Of a DNA stretch of 64,000 nt, positions 8,902 through 17,852 are shown in pieces (position 1 is the stretch's first letter; every line of letters begins with the position of its first letter). Origin of the DNA: SBBV01 sp036555425 (GTDB lineage Bacteria > Pseudomonadota > Alphaproteobacteria > Bin65); the NCBI GenBank assembly GCA_036555425.1, contig DATBLL010000080.1, forward strand, positions 6,324 through 70,323, given 5' to 3'. The notes below the pieces were generated by a model that saw only the letters and a list, made by a program, of their open reading frames with translations, was not told the DNA's origin and did not search any database. A program made the translations under genes and the position numbers.

Positions 8902-9696
8902 ATGCCCCGCTTCTCCGCCAATCTCACCATGATGTTCGCCGAGCGCCCGCTGCTCGAGCGCTTCGCGGCGGCGCACGCGGCCGGCTTTGACGCGGTCGAG
9001 ATCCAGTTTCCCTACGACACCGCGCTCGGCGATCTCGTGCGCGCCAAGAACGACGCCGGTGTCGCGGTCGATCTCATCAACCTGCCCGCCGGCGACTTCT
9101 CGACCGGCGTGCGCGGCATCGCCGGACTGCCCGATCCGGCGCGCGCGGCCGAGTTCCGCGCCGGCGTCGCGCAGGGGCGCGAATATGCGCGGGCGCTCGG
9201 CGCGCGGAAGGTCAACGTGCTCGCCGGGCTGCTCCCCGACGGCGCCAAGCGGGAAGACTGCCTCGCCCAGCTCGTCGAGAACGTCCGCTTCGCCGCCGAC
9301 GCCTTGAACCGCGACGGCATCTGCGTGCTGATCGAGCCGATCAACGACAAGGACCGGCCGGGGTTCCTCGTCAACCGCACGAACGAGGCGCTGGCCATCG
9401 CCGAAGAGGCCGCGGCGGGCACGGCGCGCGACGTCGCGGTGCAGGCCGATCTCTACCACATGGCGATGATGGGCGAGGACACGCCGGCGGCGCTGAAGCG
9501 TCTCGGCCGGCGCCTCGGCCATATCCAGTTCTCCGACGTGCCCGGCCGCGTCGAGCCGGGCAGCGGCACGCTCGACTGGAAGCGCCTTTTCGCCGCCATC
9601 GACGCCGCGGGCTACACCGGCTACAGCGCCGCCGAATATGTTCCGACCCGGCGGACCGAAGACACGCTCGGCTGGATGCGCAAGGCCGCCGCCTGA
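8902..9696 (+). CDS. hydroxypyruvate isomerase-like TIM-barrel protein
   Basis: A 264-residue AP-endonuclease-2-like TIM barrel. It starts PRFSANLTMMF, the family's N-terminal strand, and carries the conserved metal/acid residues EIQFPYD, VLIEPIND, DLYHM and HIQFSDVPGR. These match hydroxypyruvate isomerase (Hyi), which interconverts hydroxypyruvate and tartronate semialdehyde in glyoxylate metabolism. The start at 8902 fits the family; the frame opens only 12 bp earlier. No glyoxylate carboligase or reductase lies nearby, so the pathway role is inferred from family only; a related 2-oxo-tetronate isomerase is possible. Confidence 0.85.
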   Translation: MPRFSANLTMMFAERPLLERFAAAHAAGFDAVEIQFPYDTALGDLVRAKNDAGVAVDLINLPAGDFSTGVRGIAGLPDPARAAEFRAGVAQGREYARALGARKVNVLAGLLPDGAKREDCLAQLVENVRFAADALNRDGICVLIEPINDKDRPGFLVNRTNEALAIAEEAAAGTARDVAVQADLYHMAMMGEDTPAALKRLGRRLGHIQFSDVPGRVEPGSGTLDWKRLFAAIDAAGYTGYSAAEYVPTRRTEDTLGWMRKAAA

Positions 9697-9720
9697 CTCC
9701 CGCGCGACGCCGGTGGCGCC

Positions 9721-10560
9721 TCAGGCCGCGCTGGCGCGGGCTGCCGTGAACGCCCAGGCGCCGTAGCCCACCACTTCGCGCCCCTCGTCGGGGCCCGCAC
9801 CGGCCGTGTCGCCCGAATTGCGGAGGTCGAGCCGCAGGCATTCGAGGCCGTGCGTGCGCGCCGCCGCGAGCAGCCCCGCGATCGGAATGCAGCCGCAGGC
9901 GTCGTCGGGGCCGAGACGGCGCGGATCGAGGCGCTCGATCGCCTCGGCCGTGCCGCGATCGTGGGCGCGCGCGGCGCGACAGGGCTCGTAGTGGCTCAAA
10001 TCCGAGGAGACGACGATGAGCGTCTCCGCGCCGCCCCAGAGCGCCTCGATCACCGCCGCGACCGCGGCGGGCGAGGCATCGCTGACGACGATCGGCAGCA
10101 GCGCGAAATCGGCGAAGACGCGCTGCAGGAAGGGCAGGTGAACTTCGAGGCTGTGCTCGCCCGCATGCGCCTGGGGCAACTCGCTCACCTCGGGGAAGCG
10201 CTTGATGCGCTCGATGGCGGCGGTGTCGACGGGCACGTCGCCGAGCGGCGTGCGAAAGGCGCGCACACCGGACAGCGCCATGCCACGGAACGGAACGCGA
10301 TGTGCGGGGCCGAGCAGGACGACACGCCGGATGGTGTGCCTAAGCGGTCGCAGCCGGGCATAGGCCGCCGCCGCCACCGGCCCCGAATAGGCGAAGCCGG
10401 CATGCGGCGCGATCACGGCCTTCGGCGCGGCGCCGCCGGTCGCGGGGCTTGCCGCCGCGAGGAGGCCATCGACCGCCCGGCCCAGCGCGTTGGCGCCGTC
10501 CGGATAGAACTGGCCCGCCACGGCGGGTTGTCGGATCGATGAGTCGCGTGCGGCCGGCAT
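9721..10560 (-). CDS. amrB: AmmeMemoRadiSam system protein B (MEMO1 family)
   Basis: A 279-residue MEMO/DUF52 protein related to class III extradiol dioxygenases. Metal-type histidines are in IAPHAGFAYSG, GPAHRVPF and SSDLSHYEP, and the tail GREVVGYGAWAF is typical. Members belong to the AmmeMemoRadiSam set, whose chemistry is not settled. The radical SAM partner gene starts divergently close by, but the third partner (AMMECR1, protein A) is absent from this window. The two genes share a short divergent spacer. Confidence 0.9.
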   Translation of the reverse strand: MPAARDSSIRQPAVAGQFYPDGANALGRAVDGLLAAASPATGGAAPKAVIAPHAGFAYSGPVAAAAYARLRPLRHTIRRVVLLGPAHRVPFRGMALSGVRAFRTPLGDVPVDTAAIERIKRFPEVSELPQAHAGEHSLEVHLPFLQRVFADFALLPIVVSDASPAAVAAVIEALWGGAETLIVVSSDLSHYEPCRAARAHDRGTAEAIERLDPRRLGPDDACGCIPIAGLLAAARTHGLECLRLDLRNSGDTAGAGPDEGREVVGYGAWAFTAARASAA

Positions 10561-10601
10561 CGAACACCTCGATCGCTGGTCCGAAGCAGCACCTGGATGC
10601 G

Positions 10602-11747
10602 ATGTTAGCCCACCTTGAAGCCGCCGCTGTCAAGCGCCACCTAGCCGCCATGGCTTCGAATCCGATTTTCGGCGTGGTTCCGGCACGTCACTGGCACGCG
10701 CTCGCCGACGGGCGCATCCAGTGCGACGTGTGCCCGCGCGCGTGCCGCCTCGGCGAGGGTCAGCGCGGCCTCTGCTTCGTGCGCGCGCGCCAGGGGGACG
10801 CACTCGTGCTCACGACCTATGGCCGCTCCTCGGGTTTCTGCGTCGATCCCATCGAGAAAAAGCCGCTCGCGCACTTCTTGCCCGGCACGCCGGTGCTCTC
10901 GTTCGGCACCGCCGGCTGCAACCTCGCCTGCAAGTTCTGCCAGAACTGGGACATCTCGAAATCGCGCGACGACGACACGCTGGCCGATGCGGCCTCGCCC
11001 CAGGCCGTCGCGGCCGCGGCCAAGGCCGAGGGCTGCCGCTCGGTCGCCTTCACCTACAACGATCCCACGATCTTTCTCGAATACGCGATCGACACCGCCC
11101 TTGCCTGCCGCGCAGAGGGCTTGAAGACCGTCTCGGTTTCGGCCGGCTACATCGCGCCGAAGCCGCGCGAGGAGCTCTATCGCGTCATCGACGCCGCCAA
11201 TATCGACTTGAAGGCCTTCACCGAGGATTTCTACGCGCGCGTTTGCGGCGGCCAGCTCGGCGCGGTGAAGGAAACGCTCGAATATCTGGTGCGAGACGCG
11301 AAGGTGTGGACCGAGATCACGACCTTGCTGATCCCCGGCCTCAACGACGGCGACGCCGAGCTCGACGCGATGACGCGCTGGATCGCCGACCGGCTCGGCG
11401 CCGAGGTGCCGCTCCACTTCTCCGCCTTCCACCCCGATTGGAAAATGCGCGACATACCGCCGACGCCGGCCGCGACGCTGCGCCGCGCGCGCGGCATCGC
11501 CCGCGCCAACGGCTTGCGCTACGTCTATGTCGGCAACGTGCACGACGAGGAGGCCGACAGCACCTATTGCCACGGCTGCGGCGCGCGCGTGATCGGCCGC
11601 GACTGGTACGAGATCACCGATTGGCACCTCACTGCCGATGGACGCTGCGAGCGCTGCGGCACGCGCTGCGCCGGCGTCTTCGACGGCCCGCCCGGCGATT
11701 GGGGGCGGAAGCGCCGCGCCATCGGCATGGCGCGCTACGCCGCCTAG
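10602..11747 (+). CDS. amrS: AmmeMemoRadiSam system radical SAM enzyme
   Basis: A radical SAM protein of 381 residues from ATG 10602 (ATG 10650 would give 365; neither has a strong ribosome site). The CNLACKFCQNW motif binds the 4Fe-4S cluster that cleaves SAM. An N-terminal CDVCPRACRLGEGQRGLC cysteine set, usual in this subfamily, precedes it, and a C-terminal zinc-ribbon (CHGCG ... CERCGTRC) follows. FTYNDPTIFLEY and VSAGYI are subfamily markers. Divergent from amrB. Substrate unknown. Confidence 0.88.
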   Translation: MLAHLEAAAVKRHLAAMASNPIFGVVPARHWHALADGRIQCDVCPRACRLGEGQRGLCFVRARQGDALVLTTYGRSSGFCVDPIEKKPLAHFLPGTPVLSFGTAGCNLACKFCQNWDISKSRDDDTLADAASPQAVAAAAKAEGCRSVAFTYNDPTIFLEYAIDTALACRAEGLKTVSVSAGYIAPKPREELYRVIDAANIDLKAFTEDFYARVCGGQLGAVKETLEYLVRDAKVWTEITTLLIPGLNDGDAELDAMTRWIADRLGAEVPLHFSAFHPDWKMRDIPPTPAATLRRARGIARANGLRYVYVGNVHDEEADSTYCHGCGARVIGRDWYEITDWHLTADGRCERCGTRCAGVFDGPPGDWGRKRRAIGMARYAA

Positions 11748-11824
11748 CCTCAAAGCGCTCAGCGGCCCATCCCCCAACCGGACGGGCCGCTGCCGAGGGG
11801 GTGCGTCATCCTGCGCAGGCTGCA

Positions 11825-11840
11825 TGTGACGGTCGTCACT
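11825..11840. promoter_or_regulatory. CRP/FNR-like palindrome upstream of the TPR gene
   Basis: TGTGACGGTCGTCACT matches the CRP pattern TGTGA-N6-TCACA except for the last base and contains a perfect 6-bp inverted repeat (GTGACG/CGTCAC). It lies about 120 bp before the TPR gene start and 75 bp after amrS. An operator role is inference. Confidence 0.4.
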
Positions 11841-11962
11841 TCTGACGCGTGGGCTCTTCGCCTAGAAGCACGGCCCCGATGCGGCGCCGGGGCGGCACCG
11901 CTCTTCTCATGCGCATCGCGGCACAGGACACGCTGCGCAGACCGATAGGACGGAGTCTGAGC

Positions 11963-13378
11963 ATGAGCACGAAGGATTGCCGCGGCGTTCCCGTTTCCAC
12001 CGGCAGCGCCAAGGCGCTCGCGGCCTATGAGCGCGCGCTGACCTCGCTCAACAGCTATTTCGGCGATCCCGTCGCCGCGATCGAAGCGGCGCTGGCCGAG
12101 GAGCCCGATTTCGTCATGAGCCATCTGCTGCGCGCCGGTTGCATCGCGATGGCGACGCAGAAGGATCTCGAGCCCGAGCTGCGCAAGAGCGTCGAGGCCG
12201 CCGAGGCGCTGGCACAGAAGGCCAATGCGCGCGAGCGCGGCCACATGCGCGCGGCGCGGGCCTGGCTCGACGGCGATTTCGCCGGCGCCACCGAGCTTTG
12301 GGGCGGCGTCGCCATCGAGCACCCGCGCGACCTTCTGGCCGTGCAGTTCTCGCACCTCGGCGATTTCTTTAACGGCAGCAGCTCGCTGCTGCGCGACCGC
12401 GTGGCGCGCGTCTTGCCGTGCTGGGACAAGTCCGTGCCCGGCCACGGCTATGTGCTCGGCATGTATGCGTTCGGCCTCGAGGAAATGGGCGAGTACGCGC
12501 GCGCGGAGGAGACGGCGCTCCAGGCGCTGGCGCTCAATCGGCGCGATCCCTGGGCCATCCACGCCGTGGCGCATGTCTGCGAGATGCAGGCGCGGCTCGC
12601 CGACGGCATCCGGTTCTTGACCGCGCGCACCGAGGATTGGGCGCCCGACAATGCGTTCGCGTTCCACAATTGGTGGCACCTCGGCCTCTATTTCGTCGAC
12701 ATCGGCGACACCGCGCGCGCGCTCGCGCTTTACGACACGCGCATCCGGCCGAAGCAGACCGGCGTGGCGCTCGAAATGGTCGACGCCTCGGCGATATTGT
12801 GGCGCTTGACGCTGCTCGGCGCCGATGTCGGCCGGCGCTGGGCGCCGCTCGCCGAGTGCTGGGCGCCGATGCTCGAGGACGGGTACTACGCCTTCAACGA
12901 CTGTCACGCGCTGATGGCGTTGATCGGCGCCGACCGCATCGCCGAGGCCGAGCGCGTCCTGGCCGCGCTCGAGAAGGCGGCGCGCGGCGGCGGCACCAAT
13001 GCGCGCATGGCCGGCGATGTCGGCGTGCCGCTCGCGAAGGGCCTTCTCGCCTTTGGGCGCGGCGACTATGGCGGCGCCATCGCGGCGATCATGCCGATCC
13101 GCCACATCGCGAACCGCTTCGGCGGCAGCCACGCGCAGCGCGATCTCTTGGCGATGACGCTGATCGAGGCGGCGCTGCGCGGCGACAACAAGCCGCTCGC
13201 CCGCGCGCTGGCGGCCGAGCGCCTGGCCAACAAGTCGCAGAGCCCGCTGGCGCTGCAGTTCACGGCTCGCCAGCGGCGCGGCGCGGGCGAGTTCGCCGGC
13301 GCCGCCGCGGCCCAGCGCGCGGCCGAGAACCTCGCCGCCGCCGTCAAGCGTGAAGCCGCCGTCGCCGCCGCGGCCTGA
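11963..13378 (+). CDS. TPR-repeat protein, TTC38 family
   Basis: A 471-residue, all-helical protein of the tetratricopeptide repeat 38 family. TPR-like units are visible, for example GMYAFGLEEMGEYARAEETA (about 165-184) and the following NRRDPWAIHAVAHVCEM; the NAFAFHNWWHLGLYFVDIGD block is a family hallmark. No signal peptide or catalytic motif is visible, so it is probably a cytoplasmic scaffold of unknown partner. The ATG at 11963 is the first methionine fitting the family start; the frame is open another 114 bp. A CRP-like palindrome lies upstream and a hairpin follows the stop. Confidence 0.82.
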   Translation: MSTKDCRGVPVSTGSAKALAAYERALTSLNSYFGDPVAAIEAALAEEPDFVMSHLLRAGCIAMATQKDLEPELRKSVEAAEALAQKANARERGHMRAARAWLDGDFAGATELWGGVAIEHPRDLLAVQFSHLGDFFNGSSSLLRDRVARVLPCWDKSVPGHGYVLGMYAFGLEEMGEYARAEETALQALALNRRDPWAIHAVAHVCEMQARLADGIRFLTARTEDWAPDNAFAFHNWWHLGLYFVDIGDTARALALYDTRIRPKQTGVALEMVDASAILWRLTLLGADVGRRWAPLAECWAPMLEDGYYAFNDCHALMALIGADRIAEAERVLAALEKAARGGGTNARMAGDVGVPLAKGLLAFGRGDYGGAIAAIMPIRHIANRFGGSHAQRDLLAMTLIEAALRGDNKPLARALAAERLANKSQSPLALQFTARQRRGAGEFAGAAAAQRAAENLAAAVKREAAVAAAA

Positions 13379-13435
13379 GGCCAAGGAGCGCTGGACCGCA
13401 TCAGCACGTCGGTCAATCCGTCGTCCCTCCACCGC

Positions 13436-13460
13436 GCGAGCCGTAGAAGCGGCTCGCTTT
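13436..13460 (+). terminator. hairpin after the TPR gene
   Basis: Arms gcgagccg (13436-13443) and cggctcgc (13450-13457) pair perfectly around a 6-base loop and are followed by TTT. It is 57 bp after the TPR stop. It also sits inside a degenerate copy of the 'cgtcccggg' repeat family, so terminator function is likely but not certain. Confidence 0.5.
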
Positions 13461-13474
13461 GGCCGGGATGACGG

Positions 13475-14161
13475 CTAGCTTAGAGCGAAATCCTTCGAAC
13501 GCAGCGAATAGACGCCCGTCCGCCCCAGCACATGCGCGCGGTAGCCGCATGGAAAAAGCGGGCGCAACGCGTCGTCGCCGGCGTCGAGCCCACCCGTGTA
13601 GGCGCCGAAGGCCGGCATCACGAGCCTTTGCCCGTCTTCGATGAAGGCGCGGCGCACGACGACCTTGCCGCGCGCATGCACGGAAATCTTGGGGTGGAAA
13701 TGGCCCGAAACTTCGCCGGCGGGCGCGCCACCATCGGCGCGGTGGCGCAAGACGACGCCGCGGCGCTCGAATGCCTCGTCCACCTCGCCTGGCAGCGTCG
13801 GCGGCAGCGCCGCATCGTGATTGCCCGCGATCCAGATCCAGCGCCGCCGATGCGCGAGCGCCGCGAGCAGCGCCGCGTCTTCCTCGTGCATGCGCGCCCA
13901 CGCGCCGAGATCGTGGAAGCTGTCGCCGAGGCAGACGACGATGGCGGGATCGAGTCGCTCGATCTCGGCCAGCATGCGCAGCAGCGTGTCGCGCGTGTCG
14001 TAGGGCGGCAGCAGCTTGCCGTGCGCGGCATAGCTCGTGCCCTTTTCCAGGTGGAGATCGGCGAAGGCGACGAGGCGCTCGGCCGCCCACCACAGCGCGC
14101 CGCTCGCGCGCACGGCGAAGCGCTGGCGGCCGAGGAGGAGTTCCTTGTGCTTGCTCGTCAT
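13475..14161 (-). CDS. pdeM: ligase-associated DNA damage response endonuclease PdeM (metallophosphoesterase)
   Basis: A 228-residue calcineurin-fold phosphoesterase. Binuclear metal motifs are in order: FADLHLEKG, LGDSFHDLG, AGNHDA and SGHFHPK. The spelling of these motifs is diagnostic for PdeM, the endonuclease found beside Lhr-type helicase, an Exo and an ATP-dependent ligase. All three partners follow here, so the assignment is strong. It lies downstream of the helicase gene on the same strand, separated by a 161-bp gap that holds a palindromic repeat element. Confidence 0.92.
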   Translation of the reverse strand: MTSKHKELLLGRQRFAVRASGALWWAAERLVAFADLHLEKGTSYAAHGKLLPPYDTRDTLLRMLAEIERLDPAIVVCLGDSFHDLGAWARMHEEDAALLAALAHRRRWIWIAGNHDAALPPTLPGEVDEAFERRGVVLRHRADGGAPAGEVSGHFHPKISVHARGKVVVRRAFIEDGQRLVMPAFGAYTGGLDAGDDALRPLFPCGYRAHVLGRTGVYSLRSKDFALS

Positions 14162-14221
14162 CGCGAGAGGTGCTGTCGAGTGCGCAGATTAGAATGTGCC
14201 GACGCGCGGCGGAAGCGCTTA

Positions 14222-14309
14222 ACGCGTCGGGGCGCGCTGCGCGCGCCCCGCCGACGCAGCCACGGCATCGATTGCGGAGAGAGGGCGCGCGCAGCGCGCC
14301 CCGACGCGT
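14222..14309. repeat. palindromic intergenic repeat, family 1 (copy A)
   Basis: Two perfectly inverted 27-bp arms (14222-14248, 14283-14309) flank 34 bases. Each arm itself contains the near-palindrome ggcgcgctgcgcgcgcc. It fills the gap between the helicase and pdeM genes. Related copies are at 42299-42384 (one arm mismatch; the spacers share catcgat...gcgga) and, decayed, at 44411-44527. Confidence 0.9.
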
Positions 14310-14322
14310 GAGACGATCGGAT

Positions 14323-16767
14323 TCACGGCAGCGCGTCGAGCCCCGCCTCGGCGACGAGCTCCTCCTCGCGGCGCAGGATCTCTTCCAAGCCTTCGCCGAG
14401 CACGCCCTCGCGCCCGATCTCGAGCAGCACCGGCAGCGCCAGCGGCGTGATCTTGTCGAGCGTCATGTGGCGAATGCGGCCCTTGATGCGCGCGAGGAAT
14501 GAGGCGAGGCGCGCAAGGTCGACCAGGCCCGTCGCGGCATCGGCGCGTGTCGCATGCAGCAGAATGTGGCCCGGCTCGTGGCGGCGCAGCACATCGTAGA
14601 TGAGATCGGTGTTGAACGTCACTTGCCGCCCGGTCTTCACCTGGCCCGGATGGCGGCGCTCGATGAGGCCGGCGATGACGGCGACGTTGCGGAAGCAGCG
14701 CTTCAGCATCGTCGATTCCGCCATCCATGCTTCGAGGTCGTCGCCGAGCATGTCCTGGTCGAACAGCGCATCCATGTCCGCGGCCGGCTCGAGCGACCAG
14801 ATCGCGATCACGTAGTCGGTGGCGACGAAGCCCAAGGGATGCAATCCGGCGCGCTCCATGCGGCGCGTCAGCAGCATGCCGAGCGTCTGATGCGCGTTGC
14901 GGCCCTCGAAGCAGTAGGCGACGAGGAAATGGCGGCGCTGTTTCTTCTCGCCGCGCGGAAAGGTCTCGACCAGCAGCCCCTCGCCGCCCGGCAGCACCGA
15001 GCGCTCGCGCTGCGCCGCCAGCCATTCACGCACGGGTGCGGGATAGCCCTGCCAGCGCCGCGGCGCATCGAGCGTGCCGCGTACGCGCGCCGCCAGATGC
15101 GTCGTGAGCGGCATGCGCCCACCCTCATAGGCCGGGATCTTCGGCGGCATGCCGCCTTTGGCGCGCGAGACGACGAGGTCGAGCTCGCGGATGCCCTCGA
15201 AGCGCAAGAGGCGGCCGGCAAAGAGGAACGTGTCGCCCGGCACCAGGCCCATCGCGAAATATTCCTCGACTTGGCCGAGCTTGCGGCCGTTGGTCATGCG
15301 CACTTTCAGCGTCGGCGCATCGACGATGACGCCGGCGTTCATGCGGTATTGGCGGGCGAGGCGCTCGCCCGCGATGCGCCAGCGCCCGTCTTCGCCCTGC
15401 GCGAGGCGCCGATAGCGCTCGTAGGCGGCGAGCGCATAGCCACCAGTGGCGACGAAATCGAACACCCGATTGAACGTCTCGCGCGGCAACGCCGCGTAGG
15501 GCCCCGCTTGCGACACCTGCCCAAACAGCGCCTCGCGCTCGACCGGACCGCTGCAGGCGGTGGCAACGATGTGCTGCGCGAGGACGTCGAGACCGCCCGG
15601 GCGCAGCGGATCGCCGTCGAGCTCGCCCGCGTGCACGGCCTCGACCGCCGCCTGGCACTCCAGGAACTCGAAGCGGTTGCCGGGCACGAGCAACGCCTTC
15701 GATGGCGTGTCGTAACGATGGTTGGCGCGACCGATGCGCTGGATAAGGCGGCTGGCACCCTTGGGCGCGCCCATCTGCACCACGAGATCGACGTCGCCCC
15801 AATCGATGCCGAGATCGAGCGACGAGGTACAGACCACGGCGCGGAGCTTCCCCGCGTTCATCGCCGCCTCGACGCGCAGGCGCTGCGCCTTTTCGAGGCT
15901 GCCGTGATGCAGGGCGATGGCGAGCCGATCCTCATTGAGCCGCCAGAGGCCCTGGAACACGAGCTCAGCCTGCGCGCGCGTGTTGACGAAGACGAGGGTG
16001 GTCTTGTGCGTCCGGATCGCTTGGTAGACGTCGGGCAGCGCATGCAGGGCCATATGTCCCGACCACGGGATACGCGCCGCCGGCTCGAGGATCGCGATTT
16101 CGGGCTCCGGGCCCGGCGCGCCGCGCACGAGCGTGACCGCCGCCGCATCGCCGCCGGGCGCCAACCAACGCCGGTGCCCTTCCTCGTCCGGCACGGTCGC
16201 CGAAAGCCCGGCCCGGCGATGCGCGGGCGCGAGTGCGGCCAGCCGCGAGAGCGCCAGTGCGAGCAGATCGCCGCGCTTGGTCGGCGTCAGCGCGTGCAGC
16301 TCGTCGACGACGACGGTGCGCAGCGTCGCGAACAGACTTTCCGCTTCCGGAAACGACAGCAGCAGCGAGAGCGATTCGGGCGTCGTCAGCAGGATATGGG
16401 GCGGCGATTGGCGCTGGCGGGCGCGGCGCGCCTGCGAGGTGTCGCCAGTGCGCGTCTCGCAGCGGATGCGCAGGCCCATCTCTGTGATCGGCGCTTCGAG
16501 GTTGCGCGCGATGTCCGCGGCGAGGGCCTTCAGCGGCGAGACATAGAGCGTGTGCAGGCCGCGCGTCGGCCCCTCGGCCAGCTCGATGAGGCTCGGCAGG
16601 AACCCGGCCAGCGTCTTGCCGCCGCCTGTGGGGGCCACCAGCAGCGCATGGCGGCGCTGCTCGGCCGCGCGCAGCATGGCGAGCTGATGCGGGTGCGGTT
16701 GCCAGCCGCGGCGCCGGAACCAATCGGCGAAACGCGGCGGCAGCGTGAGGCCTTGGCGGGCGGACAT
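14323..16767 (-). CDS. ligase-associated DNA damage response DEXH-box helicase (Lhr type)
   Basis: An 814-residue superfamily 2 helicase. Walker A is APTGGGKTLAGFLP near residues 40-53, the DEXH box is VVDELHAL near 151-158, and motif VI is QRIGRANHR near 350; an Lhr-core winged-helix/DUF4145-like C-terminal half follows. Lhr helicases move 3' to 5' on single-stranded DNA and unwind duplexes. The smaller, about 800-residue form with the neighbouring pdeM, exonuclease and ligase defines the ligase-associated DNA damage response set. It is divergent from the exonuclease gene with a 56-bp spacer, so both arms may share a control region. Confidence 0.94.
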   Translation of the reverse strand: MSARQGLTLPPRFADWFRRRGWQPHPHQLAMLRAAEQRRHALLVAPTGGGKTLAGFLPSLIELAEGPTRGLHTLYVSPLKALAADIARNLEAPITEMGLRIRCETRTGDTSQARRARQRQSPPHILLTTPESLSLLLSFPEAESLFATLRTVVVDELHALTPTKRGDLLALALSRLAALAPAHRRAGLSATVPDEEGHRRWLAPGGDAAAVTLVRGAPGPEPEIAILEPAARIPWSGHMALHALPDVYQAIRTHKTTLVFVNTRAQAELVFQGLWRLNEDRLAIALHHGSLEKAQRLRVEAAMNAGKLRAVVCTSSLDLGIDWGDVDLVVQMGAPKGASRLIQRIGRANHRYDTPSKALLVPGNRFEFLECQAAVEAVHAGELDGDPLRPGGLDVLAQHIVATACSGPVEREALFGQVSQAGPYAALPRETFNRVFDFVATGGYALAAYERYRRLAQGEDGRWRIAGERLARQYRMNAGVIVDAPTLKVRMTNGRKLGQVEEYFAMGLVPGDTFLFAGRLLRFEGIRELDLVVSRAKGGMPPKIPAYEGGRMPLTTHLAARVRGTLDAPRRWQGYPAPVREWLAAQRERSVLPGGEGLLVETFPRGEKKQRRHFLVAYCFEGRNAHQTLGMLLTRRMERAGLHPLGFVATDYVIAIWSLEPAADMDALFDQDMLGDDLEAWMAESTMLKRCFRNVAVIAGLIERRHPGQVKTGRQVTFNTDLIYDVLRRHEPGHILLHATRADAATGLVDLARLASFLARIKGRIRHMTLDKITPLALPVLLEIGREGVLGEGLEEILRREEELVAEAGLDALP

Positions 16768-16823
16768 GCGTATCCGGCGCCGCCCTGGTGGCGCGCGGCC
16801 GGCCGGGGCACCATATCCGTTCG

Positions 16824-17852
16824 ATGCAACAGCAGGTCAAGGGCGCGGGGGCGCCGCGCGATTGGCTCGCCGTGACCGAGGCGGGCCTCTATTGCCGGCC
16901 GGGCGGCTTCCATATCGACCCGTCGCGGCCGGTCGCGCGCGCCCTGATCACGCATGGCCACGGCGATCATGCGCGGCCGGGCCACGGCGCCGTGCTGGCG
17001 ACGACCGCGACCGCCGCCTTCATGCGCGCGCGTTTCGGACCCGAGGCCGGAACCCTCCAGCCCGTCGTTTATGGCCAGGAGCAGCAGCTCGGCGATGTCC
17101 GCGTGCGCTTCGTGCCGGCTGGGCACATCCTCGGCTCGGCGCAGATCGTGCTCGAGCACGCGGGCCAGCGCGTCGTCGTCTCGGGCGACTACAAGCGGCG
17201 GCGCGACCCCACCTGCCCGCCTTTCGAGCCGGTGCCGTGCGACGTGTTCATCACCGAGGCGACGTTCGGCCTGCCCGTCTTCCGCCATCCGCCGCCCGAG
17301 GACGAGATCGCGCGCCTCCTGGAATCGCTGCGGCTCTTTCCCGAGCGCGCGCACCTCGTCGGCGTCTACGCGCTCGGCAAGTGCCAGCGCGTGATCGCGC
17401 TGCTGCGCGAAGCCGGCTACGACAAGCCCATCTACCTGCACGGCGCACTGCGCACACTGACTGACCTCTACCAAGAGTCTGGCGTGGCGCTCGGCGAACT
17501 GCCGGACGCCACCAGCGCCGACAAGGAGGCGATGAAGGGCGCCGTCGTGCTGGCACCGCCCTCGGCGATCGGCGACCGCTGGTCGCGGCGCCTGCCCGAC
17601 CCGCTGGCGGCGCTCGCCTCGGGCTGGATGCGCGTGCGCCAGCGTGCCAAGCAAAGCGGCATCGAGCTGCCGCTCGTCATCTCCGATCACGCCGATTGGG
17701 AGGAGCTGACCGACACGATCGACGAGCTGAAGCCTGGCGAAGTGTGGGTGACGCATGGGCGCGAGGAGGCGCTGGTCTATTGGGCGCAGACGCGCGGCAT
17801 CGCGGCGCATGCGCTGCTGCTGACCGGGCGCGAGGAAGAGGAAGGCGAATGA
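16824..17852 (+). CDS. ligase-associated DNA damage response exonuclease (metallo-beta-lactamase fold)
   Basis: A 342-residue beta-lactamase-fold/beta-CASP nuclease. The metal motif is HGHGDHARPGH near residues 46-56 (the family more often has HAHSDH; all metal-binding His and Asp are kept), and later motifs PAGHILGSAQ, VSGDYKRR, TEATFG, SDHADW and VTHG are in place. Such Exo proteins process 3' ends. The ATG at 16824 agrees with the family start; the open frame begins 36 bp earlier. Its stop overlaps the start of the ligase gene by 4 bp (ATGA), implying coupled translation. Confidence 0.93.
   Translation: MQQQVKGAGAPRDWLAVTEAGLYCRPGGFHIDPSRPVARALITHGHGDHARPGHGAVLATTATAAFMRARFGPEAGTLQPVVYGQEQQLGDVRVRFVPAGHILGSAQIVLEHAGQRVVVSGDYKRRRDPTCPPFEPVPCDVFITEATFGLPVFRHPPPEDEIARLLESLRLFPERAHLVGVYALGKCQRVIALLREAGYDKPIYLHGALRTLTDLYQESGVALGELPDATSADKEAMKGAVVLAPPSAIGDRWSRRLPDPLAALASGWMRVRQRAKQSGIELPLVISDHADWEELTDTIDELKPGEVWVTHGREEALVYWAQTRGIAAHALLLTGREEEEGE

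Noticed and set aside
14554..16875. A 773-codon open frame antisense to the helicase
   Set aside because: The helicase frame has all SF2 motifs; this frame is its complement with no family features.
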